Assembly: GCA_944324915.1 (NCBI GenBank)
Contig: CALUYD010000015.1
Coordinates: forward strand, 1 to 38,643
Length of the DNA: 38,643 nt
Direction of reading: 5' to 3'
From: Candidatus Gastranaerophilales bacterium
GTDB lineage: Bacteria; Cyanobacteriota; Vampirovibrionia; Gastranaerophilales; Gastranaerophilaceae
Positions 24,141 through 32,765 of this stretch are shown in pieces (within the stretch, counting starts at the first letter, position 1; each line of letters opens with the position of its first letter). A model generated the notes under the pieces. The model ran no database searches. It had not been told where the DNA came from and saw only the letters and a program-made list of their open reading frames with translations. The position numbers were made by a program, and so were the translations under genes.

Positions 24141-25834
24141 TGTTTTATAGAATAGTTAAATATATAACTAATCTTTTAAATTCGGTTGATACGTTTAATA
24201 AACATATCAATCAGTATAAACTTGTTTCAAAAGAACCTGCATTGCCTTCTTATGCTTATATTAATTGGGGTATGCATTTAATTAATTCGGGTAATTTAGA
24301 AAAAGGACTTGAAAAATTAAATCAAAGCGTTTTGATGAACAAATCAAATCCTGAAGTTTATATAAATATCGGTATAACATATGCTCAAGGGGGTAATTTT
24401 TCTGAAGCGCTGAAAAATTTTAAAAAAGCTGTTCGATTAGATAAAACAAACGCAAGAGCATGGGGTTATTTAGCAGGTGCTTATAGTGAATTAAATGAAA
24501 ATTCTCTTGCAAAAAGTGCATTTGAAAAATCGTTAAAATTAGATAAAGTAAATCCATATACTTACTTAAATTATGGAATTTTTTGCATTAAAAATAATCA
24601 AAGAGATTTAGCAAAAAATTTATTAAAAAAAGCATATATTGTTGATCCAACAAATCTTCAACCTCTTATGATGTGGGGAATGCTTTTAGTGGATGAAAAA
24701 GAATATAAAAATGCATTTTTTAAATTTCAAAAAGTATTACAAGCACAACCGCTTAATGTCGATGCGCTTTATTTATCCGGATTATGCTCATTGAAAACAG
24801 AAAATTACAATGAATGTATTGAATTTTGCAAAAAAAGCTCAAGCATTATGCCTGATAAAAAAGAAAATTATATATTATTGTGTGAAGCGTATTTAAATCT
24901 GGAAGATAAACAAAATTGCTTGAGTTCTTTTGAAAAATATGAAAAGTACTGTTGCGATGATTGGAAATATTATAATTCTTGGGGTATTGCATATCAACAT
25001 TGGGAAAATTATGAAGAATCAATTGATAAATTCAGAAAATCTATTGAATTGAAAAATGATGAAACAATAAATCATGATTCACTTTCTTATTCTTTAATTA
25101 AATTAAACAGATTAGATGAAGCAAAAGATGAAATAGAAGCTGTTTTAAGAATAAAACCGGATTTGGCAGGTTGCTATTATAATCTTGGTCAAATTTATAT
25201 GAGAAAAGAATTATATCAAGAAGCGATAGATTCTTACAAAAAAGCATTGTCCTTGGATATTAATTTAAAGAAAGCATATTTTAACATTGCAGGAGCATAT
25301 CATTATAAAAAAGATATTAAAAATGCTATTAAATATTGGGAAAAAACAATTGAATATGATAAGCAAAATCAAAACGCTTATATTAACCTTGCTATGACAT
25401 CAATTAATGAATTAAACGATACAATTAAAGCCTTAAGATACATTAGAAGCGCTTATGAAATAAATAAATACAATATTGATGTTGTTTTTAATTATGGTTT
25501 GATTTTGTTAAAAACAGATGATGTTTATAGAGCTGAAGAAAAATTCTTAGAGGTTGCTAAATTGGATGAAAATTTTAAAAATGTGAAATTGGCATTATCA
25601 GAATGTAAAGTAAGGCAAAATAAACCTAATGAAGCTATTGAAATTTTAGATAATTTATCTGATGAAGAAAAAAATGAGAAAAATTATCTAATGATTAGAG
25701 CGCTAGCGCTAAAAGAAATTTTGAAAAATAATTTAAACGATGTTACAATAAATGAAATAAATGCGATTTGTGATAAAATACAGAAAGATTATGGCGATTA
25801 TGCCATGGCTGAAGAATTAAGACAACTAAATTAG
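24140..25834 (+). CDS. long TPR-repeat protein
   Basis: A 564-residue protein with about 14 tetratricopeptide repeats, for example PEVYINIGITYAQGGNFSEALKNFKKAV and AGCYYNLGQIYMRKELYQEAIDSYKKAL. It is preceded by a 45-residue lead with a weakly hydrophobic start but no signal peptide. The ATG overlaps the phosphatase stop (TAATG), so it is coupled to the sugar-acid genes. It may be a scaffold for that pathway or for a surface-glycosylation complex, by position only. The stop is 24 bases before lysC. Confidence 0.87.
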   Translation: MFYRIVKYITNLLNSVDTFNKHINQYKLVSKEPALPSYAYINWGMHLINSGNLEKGLEKLNQSVLMNKSNPEVYINIGITYAQGGNFSEALKNFKKAVRLDKTNARAWGYLAGAYSELNENSLAKSAFEKSLKLDKVNPYTYLNYGIFCIKNNQRDLAKNLLKKAYIVDPTNLQPLMMWGMLLVDEKEYKNAFFKFQKVLQAQPLNVDALYLSGLCSLKTENYNECIEFCKKSSSIMPDKKENYILLCEAYLNLEDKQNCLSSFEKYEKYCCDDWKYYNSWGIAYQHWENYEESIDKFRKSIELKNDETINHDSLSYSLIKLNRLDEAKDEIEAVLRIKPDLAGCYYNLGQIYMRKELYQEAIDSYKKALSLDINLKKAYFNIAGAYHYKKDIKNAIKYWEKTIEYDKQNQNAYINLAMTSINELNDTIKALRYIRSAYEINKYNIDVVFNYGLILLKTDDVYRAEEKFLEVAKLDENFKNVKLALSECKVRQNKPNEAIEILDNLSDEEKNEKNYLMIRALALKEILKNNLNDVTINEINAICDKIQKDYGDYAMAEELRQLN

Positions 25835-25858
25835 CACATTTGTGCAGAGGTAAGAAAA

Positions 25859-27118
25859 ATGGGACTTATTGTACAAAAGTTCGGCGGAACATCGGTAGCA
25901 GATAGCGAAAAAATTAAAAATGTAGCAAAAGCTGTTATTAAGGAAAAATTAAACGGTAACGATGTAATTGTTGTTGTTTCTGCTATGGGACACACAACAG
26001 ATAATCTTTTGAAATTATCAAAAGAAATTACATTAAACCCTTCAGCTCGTGAAATGGATATGTTGTTATCAACAGGTGAACAAATATCTATGTCATTATT
26101 AGCTATGGCGATTAATGAGCTTGGATACAAAGCAATAAGTTTAACAGGTTATCAGGTAGGTATAAAAACTGAAAATTGCCACATGTGTGCTCGAATTATT
26201 GATATTGAAACCACAAGAGTAAAAAGACTTTTAAATGAAGGCAATATTGTTATTGTTGCAGGTTTCCAAGGTGTATGTGAAGGAAATGAAATAACAACAT
26301 TGGGTCGTGGCGGATCTGATACAACAGCAGTGGCACTTGCTTGTGCATTTAGGGCTGACAGATGTGATATTTATTCCGATGTTGAAGGTGTTTATACTGC
26401 GGATCCTCGTGTTATAAAAACGGCAAAAAAACTAGATAAAATTTCTTATGAAGAAATGCTTGAGCTAGCGAGAGTAGGTGCAAATGTTTTACATCCTCGC
26501 TCAGTTGAAACTGCAAAGCAATATAAAATGCCTATGAGGGTTAGAAGCTCATTTAAACTTGATGATTTAGGAACTTTAATAATAGGAGTTGAAGAAATGG
26601 AACTAAATAAACCTGTTACAGGATTTGCATGTGATAATTCGCAAGTAAGAGTTGTTATTTGTGATGTTGTGGATGAACCCGGTAATGCTGCAAAATTATT
26701 CAACCTTTTAGCAGGTGAAAATTTAAGTGTTGATATGATTATTCAATCTTATGCAAGAAGTCATAACAACACTAACGATATTGCTTTTACTATTGCTAAA
26801 AGTGATTTAGATAAATTCAACTCTATTGTTAATGATATTAATAAAATAGTTCATGCAAGTAATATTCATGTTGATGAAGATATTGCAAAAGTATCTATTG
26901 TTGGTGCCGGCATGATAGATAGACCTGGTATTGCAGCAAAAATGTTTGATACATTAGCTAATTCAAATATCAATATTAAAATGATTTCAACAAGCGAAAT
27001 TAAAATCAGTTGTCTTGTTGAAAAGAAATATGGTGAATTGGCAGCTAAAATCCTATGTCGAGCTTTTGATTTAGATGGTGCGCAAGTTGCCGATGTAAAA
27101 GGTGATTTGCCGGATTAA
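25859..27118 (+). CDS. lysC: aspartate kinase
   Basis: Phosphorylates aspartate, the entry step to lysine, threonine and methionine. The 419-residue protein has the kinase motif KFGGTS (7-12), LLSTGEQIS, the substrate region [13 protein letters not shown], and two C-terminal ACT domains (about 265-415) that bind feedback inhibitors. The length fits the monofunctional alpha-subunit type. AGAGG 9 bases before the ATG sets the start. A GCACA-TT-TGTGC inverted repeat (25834-25845) lies in the 24-base gap. No lysine riboswitch is present; there is no room for one. Confidence 0.95.
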   Translation: MGLIVQKFGGTSVADSEKIKNVAKAVIKEKLNGNDVIVVVSAMGHTTDNLLKLSKEITLNPSAREMDMLLSTGEQISMSLLAMAINELGYKAISLTGYQVGIKTENCHMCARIIDIETTRVKRLLNEGNIVIVAGFQGVCEGNEITTLGRGGSDTTAVALACAFRADRCDIYSDVEGVYTADPRVIKTAKKLDKISYEEMLELARVGANVLHPRSVETAKQYKMPMRVRSSFKLDDLGTLIIGVEEMELNKPVTGFACDNSQVRVVICDVVDEPGNAAKLFNLLAGENLSVDMIIQSYARSHNNTNDIAFTIAKSDLDKFNSIVNDINKIVHASNIHVDEDIAKVSIVGAGMIDRPGIAAKMFDTLANSNINIKMISTSEIKISCLVEKKYGELAAKILCRAFDLDGAQVADVKGDLPD

Positions 27119-27121
27119 TAA

Positions 27122-28060
27122 ATGATTGAAGAAGTTAAAAGTTTTTTAGATAAATATAATATTAAAAATAAAAGAGTCATCGTAGGTTTTTCAGCAGGGC
27201 CTGATAGCACTTCGATGGCTTTTATTTTGTCAAGATTAGCTAAAGAATATAATTTAGAGCTTGTTTTAGCTTATTTTAATCATAATTGGCGACCAAATGA
27301 AGCAAAAAAAGAGGAAGAATTTTCTTTTGATTTTGCAAACAAAATTAATGCTTTGTTCTATACAAAAAAAGCACCCAAAAATTCCATTAAAACTGAAGAA
27401 ATTGCTAGGGAATTGAGATATGCTTTTTTTGAAGAGGTTATGGATAAATATAATTCCGATGTTGTTTTTTTGGCGCACAATAAAAATGATAATATCGAAA
27501 CTTTAATATATAGAATAATTAAAGGAACGGCTATAAAAGGGTTATGTTCAATTCCTGAAAAAAGAGATAATTATTATCGACCTATGCTTAAAATTACAAA
27601 AGAGCAAATTTTAAATTTTATTGATGAAAATAATCTTGATTATATGATAGATTCATCTAATGATGATACAAAATATAAAAGAAATTTAATCAGAAAAAAA
27701 ATACTTCCGCTTTTTGATGAGATAAATCCTAATTATATGATTAATATTGAAAATCTTATAAAAAATGCAATTTCAACAAGAGAAATTGTTGATGAAGAAT
27801 TAAAAAATTTAAAAGCTGAATTAATTGAAAATGAAGCAATTAATCGTGAAAAATATATTTCAAAATCAAAAGCTCTAAGGTATGAATTTTTAAATGATTT
27901 TGTAGGTGATAAATTAAAATGTCATAATTATAAAAACATTAAAAAAATAGATGATTTTATTTTGAATAATAAAAATTCGCAAATTTCTATTAATAAAGAG
28001 TTGTTTTTAAAAATAAAAAGGAATAAAATTTTCTATATCGAATGTCATGGTTATGATTAG
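27122..28060 (+). CDS. tilS: tRNA(Ile)-lysidine synthetase
   Basis: Modifies C34 of tRNA-Ile(CAU) to lysidine so that it reads AUA. The 312-residue N-type ATPase has the PP-loop at SAGPDS (24-29), where the usual motif is SGGxDS: the first Gly is Ala. YFNHNWRPN, HNKNDNIETLIYRIIKG, IDSSNDDTKYKRNLIRKKILP are family features. The C-terminal domain is short. The tilS-hpt order is as in many Firmicutes. It starts 3 bases after the lysC stop. Confidence 0.93.
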   Translation: MIEEVKSFLDKYNIKNKRVIVGFSAGPDSTSMAFILSRLAKEYNLELVLAYFNHNWRPNEAKKEEEFSFDFANKINALFYTKKAPKNSIKTEEIARELRYAFFEEVMDKYNSDVVFLAHNKNDNIETLIYRIIKGTAIKGLCSIPEKRDNYYRPMLKITKEQILNFIDENNLDYMIDSSNDDTKYKRNLIRKKILPLFDEINPNYMINIENLIKNAISTREIVDEELKNLKAELIENEAINREKYISKSKALRYEFLNDFVGDKLKCHNYKNIKKIDDFILNNKNSQISINKELFLKIKRNKIFYIECHGYD

Positions 28061-28070
28061 AAAGATTTAA

Positions 28071-28604
28071 ATGGAAAAAGATATTAAAGATTTAAAAGTT
28101 TTAATAAAACCGTCTGAATTAAAAGATAGAATTAAAACATTGGCTGATGAAATAAATTCTAATTATAATTTGGATGAACCTCTTACATTAATTTGTGTTC
28201 TAAGAGGCGCTGTTATGTTTTTTTCAGAGCTATCCAAGTATTTAAAAATGCCTGTTAAAATGGAATTTGTTTCACTATCAAGCTATGGTGATGCTCAAAA
28301 ATCATCAGGAAAAATAAAATCTTTTAATTTAAATCTTCCAAATATGCACGATGAAAATGTTTTAATTGTTGAAGATATTGTAGATACAGGTTTAACCTTA
28401 GATTTTTTAATTAAATTTATTAAGATGAAATGTAGTGCAAAAGATGTTAAATTAGCCGTTTTATTTGATAAGAAATGTGCTCGAAAATACGATGTTATTC
28501 CCGATTTTTCAGCTTTTGAAATAGATGATAAATTTATTGTAGGCTTTGGGCTTGATTATTGCGGATATTATAGAAATTTAGATTATATCGGTTATTTTGA
28601 ATAA
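28071..28604 (+). CDS. hpt: hypoxanthine phosphoribosyltransferase
   Basis: Purine salvage: hypoxanthine or guanine plus PRPP gives IMP or GMP. The 177-residue protein has the PPi loop VLRGAVMF, the flexible loop SLSSYG, the PRPP motif VEDIVDTGLTL (E101, D102, D105), and the base-binding VGFGLDYCGYYRNLDYIG. It ends exactly where the convergent spmB stops, with no terminator. Confidence 0.95.
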   Translation: MEKDIKDLKVLIKPSELKDRIKTLADEINSNYNLDEPLTLICVLRGAVMFFSELSKYLKMPVKMEFVSLSSYGDAQKSSGKIKSFNLNLPNMHDENVLIVEDIVDTGLTLDFLIKFIKMKCSAKDVKLAVLFDKKCARKYDVIPDFSAFEIDDKFIVGFGLDYCGYYRNLDYIGYFE

Positions 28605-29138
28605 TTATAAAAAGAAGATAGAGCAAACTATTATTGCTGCAATAAGTCCTGTAATATCTGCTAAAATTCCTGCTAATAGCGCATGGCGAAATTTTGTTAT
28701 ACCTACTGAGCCAAAATATACACTTGCGACATAAAATGTTGTTTCGCTGCTTCCTGTAATAACGGCAGCTAGTTTTGTAGCATAAGAATTAACGCCTGTT
28801 TGATTGATAATATCAGCTAAAACTCCTAATGTAGCAGAACCTGATAGTGAACGAGTGAGCATAATAATCGATGTTTCTATTGGAATTTTAAAATAATCAA
28901 ATACCGGAGATAAAATATTTTGGATGGTTTCAATTGCTCCGCTTGCTCTTAACATTGCGGTAGCTACCATAATTGCAACTAAATAAGGAATAATTTTAAT
29001 TGCAATATTAAATCCTTCTTTTGCTCCTTGAGTAAAATCTTCATAAGCAGGAGTTTTTTTATAAAGAGCATAAATTAATATCACTGCAATTATAAAAGGC
29101 AATATAAATATTGAAAGAGAATTTAAAAAATTAATCAT
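28605..29138 (-). CDS. spmB: spore maturation protein B-like membrane protein
   Basis: A 177-residue membrane protein of the nucleoside-recognition (Gate) fold. It has GFNIAIKIIPYLVAIMVATAMLRASGA, LTRSLSGSATLGVLAD and the diagnostic ITGSSETTFYVASVYFGSVGI. SpmA/SpmB act in spore-core dehydration in Bacillus but are common in non-spore-formers, where the transported substrate is unknown. The ATG overlaps the spmA stop by 4 bases (ATGA). Confidence 0.92.
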   Translation of the reverse strand: MINFLNSLSIFILPFIIAVILIYALYKKTPAYEDFTQGAKEGFNIAIKIIPYLVAIMVATAMLRASGAIETIQNILSPVFDYFKIPIETSIIMLTRSLSGSATLGVLADIINQTGVNSYATKLAAVITGSSETTFYVASVYFGSVGITKFRHALLAGILADITGLIAAIIVCSIFFL

Positions 29139-29710
29139 TTAAACACCCTTTCTAATAATTTTGAGAAAAACAATGCGCTAATAAAGGCAATTGTTGTAAC
29201 GATTAATGTTGGAAGTATGATTTGTGTAGGGTTTTCCATTCCATTTGCGCTTAGAATTGCAATAACTACCGCAGGAACAATTTGAAAACCTGCCGTATTT
29301 ATAGCAAGAAACGTGCACATTGAATTTGTTGCATATTTTTTATCTTCGTTTTTTGCTTGCATTTCTTCCATCGCTTTTATACCGAATGGAGTTGCTGCAT
29401 TCATCAATCCTAGTGCATTTGCGCTAATGTTAAGTGCAATATTGCTTATTGCTTCATTATTTTCTTTTAAATCAGGAAAAATTTTTAAAAGCGGTTTTTT
29501 GATTATTTTTGAAAATAATTCCATTAATCCTGAATTTTTTGCAATATTAACAATGCCTAGCCAAAATGCCATAATGCCAATTAAAGAAATTGATATTTCA
29601 ACTGCTTTTTGACTTGATTTTAATATTGCATCAATAGTTTGAGGCATTGTGCCGTTTATTGTTGCGCAAAATAGTGATATTAGAATTAAAAAGATAAATA
29701 TATAGTTCAT
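29135..29710 (-). CDS. spmA: spore maturation protein A-like membrane protein
   Basis: Partner of SpmB: about 191 residues, membrane-embedded, with SIGLIGIMAFWLGIVNIAKNSGLM-type helices, NALGLMNAATPFGIKAMEEMQ and ATNSMCTFLAINTAGFQIVPA, all SpmA hallmarks. The ATG at 29710 (MNYIFIFL) is preferred because it follows the upstream stop by one base; an in-frame ATG at 29746 would overlap that gene by 35 bases. No sporulation genes are nearby. One unit with spmB and two upstream small genes is likely. Confidence 0.9.
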   Translation of the reverse strand: MNYIFIFLILISLFCATINGTMPQTIDAILKSSQKAVEISISLIGIMAFWLGIVNIAKNSGLMELFSKIIKKPLLKIFPDLKENNEAISNIALNISANALGLMNAATPFGIKAMEEMQAKNEDKKYATNSMCTFLAINTAGFQIVPAVVIAILSANGMENPTQIILPTLIVTTIAFISALFFSKLLERVFK

Positions 29711-29711
29711 T

Positions 29712-30947
29712 TTATTGGAATTTTTCTGCAAAATAGCTTTCGCCATCCATTGTTATGCAGTATTTTTTGCCTTCTTCGCTATCTATAATTCTAATATATT
29801 CTTTAGTTATTAATTCGTCAATAATGGATAAATCCGCAATTTCACCTGTTGCTTGAAATAGTTTTGAATTGATGTATTTCATTGTAAAATCAGGTTGCCT
29901 TAAAACATTTTTTATAAAATATGCGCAAACTATAACTTTGTCTGATAAATTATCGCAAATAAAACCTGATAAAAATGGTTTAAAATCAACTTGATTAGCT
30001 CTTTGAGATAAAGAAATTCTTTGAGTTGCTATGGATTCATCTTTTGTTTGTTGTTCTATTTTTATTTCTTCAATTTCATTTTGTTGTATTGTTTGAATAT
30101 TTTGTGAAACTTCATTTTGAAAAATAATTTCTTCTGTCGGTGTGTTTGTTATTTCTTCTTGATTTTGCAGAGAAACTTCAATATCAGCTAAACTAATATC
30201 AGGTTCATAATCAAAGTCATTTAGTGCACTTGGTTCAATCTGTGGTGTTTGAACGTTATTTTCTTCTATTTCTTCAAATACCGATGGTTTTGGAGTAGGC
30301 GTATTGAATATATCGTTTAATATTGCTTGGCTTTCTTGCTCTTTATTGTTTTTAGGATTTATGTCAACTATATCATCATTTTTGATTGAAATTGATGATG
30401 ATGTTTTATTTAAAGATTCAAGAGAATCTATTTTTTCTTGAGCAAGACTGATTAATTGCGAAATGTCATCAAGGGCTGATGGTTGTTCGCTATTAATATT
30501 TTGTAAATCTTTTAGAGAAATATCATCTTTTATATTTATTATTTTTGTTTCATTTTGAAATTTAATTTCAGAAGACGGTTTTTGTTCTTCTTGTTTTTCA
30601 TTTTTTATTTCAATTATTTGGCTTGGTTCTTCTTTTGGCTTTGTTATACTTTCGTTTTTAAATTCAAAAACTTCTTGTGGTTTTACAAAGTAGCTTTTTT
30701 TATCTTCTTGCTCTTTTGTAGCGTTTTCGTTTTTAATTTCTGTTTTTTGTTCTATTTTTTCAATCTCTTGGATTGATTTTACGTTTTGGTTTGTTACTTC
30801 AACTTTTTTTATCTTGGATTTAAATTCTTCACTAACATCAAAAATGCACGCAAAATACATATCCATTTCTCTTTGCGTAATTTCTTTGTTGTTAGATTCT
30901 AGACTAAATTCTGATCCATTTGATTTTATTTTAATGTTGTAGTACAC
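29712..30947 (-). CDS. unknown protein with two folded ends and acidic linker
   Basis: A 411-residue protein in three parts. Residues 1-55 form a small domain (beta strands, then a helix) resembling the 41-residue protein encoded just upstream. Residues 56-310 are a Glu/Gln/Asn/Ile-rich linker of low complexity, strongly acidic and probably disordered. Residues 315-411 are a helical domain ending in a winged-helix-like stretch (IIDELITKEYIRIIDSEEGKKYCITMDGESYF). The start is GTG with AAGGA 7 bases before it. The gene lies in a probable operon with spmA/spmB. Function unknown; a regulatory or adaptor role is a guess. Confidence 0.75.
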   Translation of the reverse strand: MYYNIKIKSNGSEFSLESNNKEITQREMDMYFACIFDVSEEFKSKIKKVEVTNQNVKSIQEIEKIEQKTEIKNENATKEQEDKKSYFVKPQEVFEFKNESITKPKEEPSQIIEIKNEKQEEQKPSSEIKFQNETKIINIKDDISLKDLQNINSEQPSALDDISQLISLAQEKIDSLESLNKTSSSISIKNDDIVDINPKNNKEQESQAILNDIFNTPTPKPSVFEEIEENNVQTPQIEPSALNDFDYEPDISLADIEVSLQNQEEITNTPTEEIIFQNEVSQNIQTIQQNEIEEIKIEQQTKDESIATQRISLSQRANQVDFKPFLSGFICDNLSDKVIVCAYFIKNVLRQPDFTMKYINSKLFQATGEIADLSIIDELITKEYIRIIDSEEGKKYCITMDGESYFAEKFQ

Positions 30948-30967
30948 GTTTTTTCCTTAAATTCAAA

Positions 30968-31093
30968 CTATGCGTGTTTTTTGAGTATTTCTTCTCTCCA
31001 TTTTTCAAGTTGTTGTTCAACAAAATCCGCATCATCTGAAGAAAATTCTATCTCTAAATCGCCTTTTTTCATTTTGAAAACATATTGGGCCAT
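30968..31093 (-). CDS. 41-residue small protein
   Basis: A short frame starting MAQYVFKMKKGDLEIEF and ending QQLEKWREEILKKHA, with AGGAG 8 bases before the ATG and a stop 20 bases before the GTG of the next gene. It has a beta-hairpin-like start (VFKMKKGDLEIEFSSDD) and an amphipathic helix. The pattern recalls the N-terminus of the neighbour (IKIKSNGSEFSLES followed by a helix). Codon use and the strong ribosome binding site support a real gene. Function unknown. The remaining stretch to 31307 holds only promoter-like sequence. Confidence 0.7.
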   Translation of the reverse strand: MAQYVFKMKKGDLEIEFSSDDADFVEQQLEKWREEILKKHA

Positions 31094-31122
31094 ATAATAT
31101 AAACTCCTAGTAATCTGATACA

Positions 31123-31128
31123 ATTATA
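31123..31128 (-). promoter_or_regulatory. candidate -10 box for the 41-residue gene operon
   Basis: A perfect TATAAT on the minus strand 29 bases before the ATG of the small gene. No good -35 is seen 16-18 bp upstream. Confidence 0.35.
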
Positions 31129-31272
31129 ATTCAAAACATGCTAATAATCTTGTTTTTTTAAGTATTGTTAAATAAAATTTTTTAAATTGATTTTTTAAAA
31201 AAAATTGTTAAATTGTTGGTATAAAGACTATTTTTAATATATTTGTATGACTAAATCATGAAACATTTTTCC

Positions 31273-31278
31273 TATAAT
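31273..31278 (+). promoter_or_regulatory. candidate -10 box of the 485-residue TPR gene
   Basis: A perfect TATAAT 29 bases before the TTG start at 31308, with AGAGG in between. The -35 position shows no consensus. Confidence 0.35.
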
Positions 31279-31307
31279 ACACATGGGGTAAAATACAGAG
31301 GTTTATT

Positions 31308-32765
31308 TTGTATAATTCAATCTATCCGATTAATATAAATTATCATAATCAATATCGCAAAAATAGCGATAAACCTTCTGATGCTCAAAATGCCCCAAGT
31401 CATGAATCAAGTGGTAATCAAACTTTTCCAAATGGCACAAAAGTCGCTATTGACTATACTAAAGGTCAAATAAATATTTCTCAAGTTTTAACTGATTTTA
31501 GAAGCACCATTATTGCAATTAATGCGCCTGATGATGTTAAAGAAGAAGTTGGTTTATATTTAGGACTTGTTGAAAAAGAATCTCACAAAGAAAACCCCTC
31601 AAGAGAAATTATTGTATCAAATTTAAAAAATGCTTCAAGAGTTTCTGATGCATATATTTCAAGTGCATTAAATAAACCGTCTGATGTTGTTGAAAAATGG
31701 ATTGATACTTTATTTTTGCAAAAAATAAACCTAAAAGCTGACCCTAACGAAATAAATCCTGATTTTCAATTGGAATTTCCAAAAACTGCTCAAGAAAAAA
31801 TTGATGCTCAAAAATTAGATGAATCTAAAGAAATTTCATTTGAAACCCCGCAAAGTGAAGTTAAAATAACAGAACTTGAAACAAGTGTCGAAGAAATTGA
31901 GCCTCAACAACCGGTATATGAAGATAATGAGCTTGATATTGAAAGTGACTTTGAATTATCTCAAGATGATTCAGAAGAGTCAAAACAGGAAAATTCTTTT
32001 AGCCCGACATGTGATGCTGATATTAGAGCAAGGATTTTATTTGTACAGGCAAAAAATATGCCGCAAACTAATGACGGCGATATTAATGCAATTAACCTTT
32101 TAAATGAAGCATTAGGAATAATGTCGCAAGATGAAAATGCTAATCAAAATATCAGAGCTGCAATCCATATTGAACGTGGAAAAATATTTGATAATTATGA
32201 TTATGTTGATTATGCGCTTCGCGATTATTATGAAGCTACAAAAGCTGATGATTACAATTTAAAAGCGCAAGCATATTATAAATCAGGACAAATTTATGAT
32301 GAATTTAGCGAATTTTATCCTGCTATGGATAATTATTTATCAAGTGTGGCTTATAGCGCTGAAGCTGATAATGCTGATGCGCAAACAAGGGTGCTATCTA
32401 AAATCTCAAGTTTATTTACAAGACAATATGATAAACAAAACGCTCTACAATATGGCGATTTAGCTATCGATACTGCTAAAGAAACAAATAATGAAGCACT
32501 TATTGCGGATACTTATTCTAATGATGCTCAAAATTCTCAATATTTAGGTGAAAATGATAGAGCAATCGATAGCTATAAGAATGCACTAAGTATTTTTTCA
32601 AGAACTGATGAAAGCTATGAGCAAATGGCTTATAATTATGAACAAGCTGCAAATGTTATGAGAAAATTAGGTAATCATGCTAAAGCAGCGAAGCTTCAAT
32701 TGAAGGCAAATCAATATTATCAAAAAGTCCAACTTCAGCAGTTGCAATTGGAAGAAGCAAGTTAA
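31308..32765 (+). CDS. TPR protein with acidic linker
   Basis: A 485-residue protein. Residues 1-45 are polar and Asn/Ser-rich, 45-165 a helical domain (TKVAIDYTKGQINISQVLTDFRS onward), 170-235 a Glu/Ser-rich acidic linker, and 240-475 six or so TPR-like repeats (for example ALRDYYEATKADDYNLKAQAYYKSGQIYDEFSEFY). There is no signal peptide. The start is TTG with AGAGG 5 bases upstream; an ATG start in frame would lose the N-terminus. Its last 86 bases overlap aroB on the other strand. Function unknown; the acidic linker recalls the 411-residue protein next door. Confidence 0.82.
   Translation: MYNSIYPININYHNQYRKNSDKPSDAQNAPSHESSGNQTFPNGTKVAIDYTKGQINISQVLTDFRSTIIAINAPDDVKEEVGLYLGLVEKESHKENPSREIIVSNLKNASRVSDAYISSALNKPSDVVEKWIDTLFLQKINLKADPNEINPDFQLEFPKTAQEKIDAQKLDESKEISFETPQSEVKITELETSVEEIEPQQPVYEDNELDIESDFELSQDDSEESKQENSFSPTCDADIRARILFVQAKNMPQTNDGDINAINLLNEALGIMSQDENANQNIRAAIHIERGKIFDNYDYVDYALRDYYEATKADDYNLKAQAYYKSGQIYDEFSEFYPAMDNYLSSVAYSAEADNADAQTRVLSKISSLFTRQYDKQNALQYGDLAIDTAKETNNEALIADTYSNDAQNSQYLGENDRAIDSYKNALSIFSRTDESYEQMAYNYEQAANVMRKLGNHAKAAKLQLKANQYYQKVQLQQLQLEEAS

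Noticed and set aside
25834-25858. Riboswitch or attenuator before lysC
   Set aside because: The gap is only 24 bases; the GCACA-TT-TGTGC inverted repeat is too small and lacks a T-run.
28605-29710. Evidence of sporulation from spmA/spmB
   Set aside because: These genes are widespread in non-spore-formers and no other spore gene is present.
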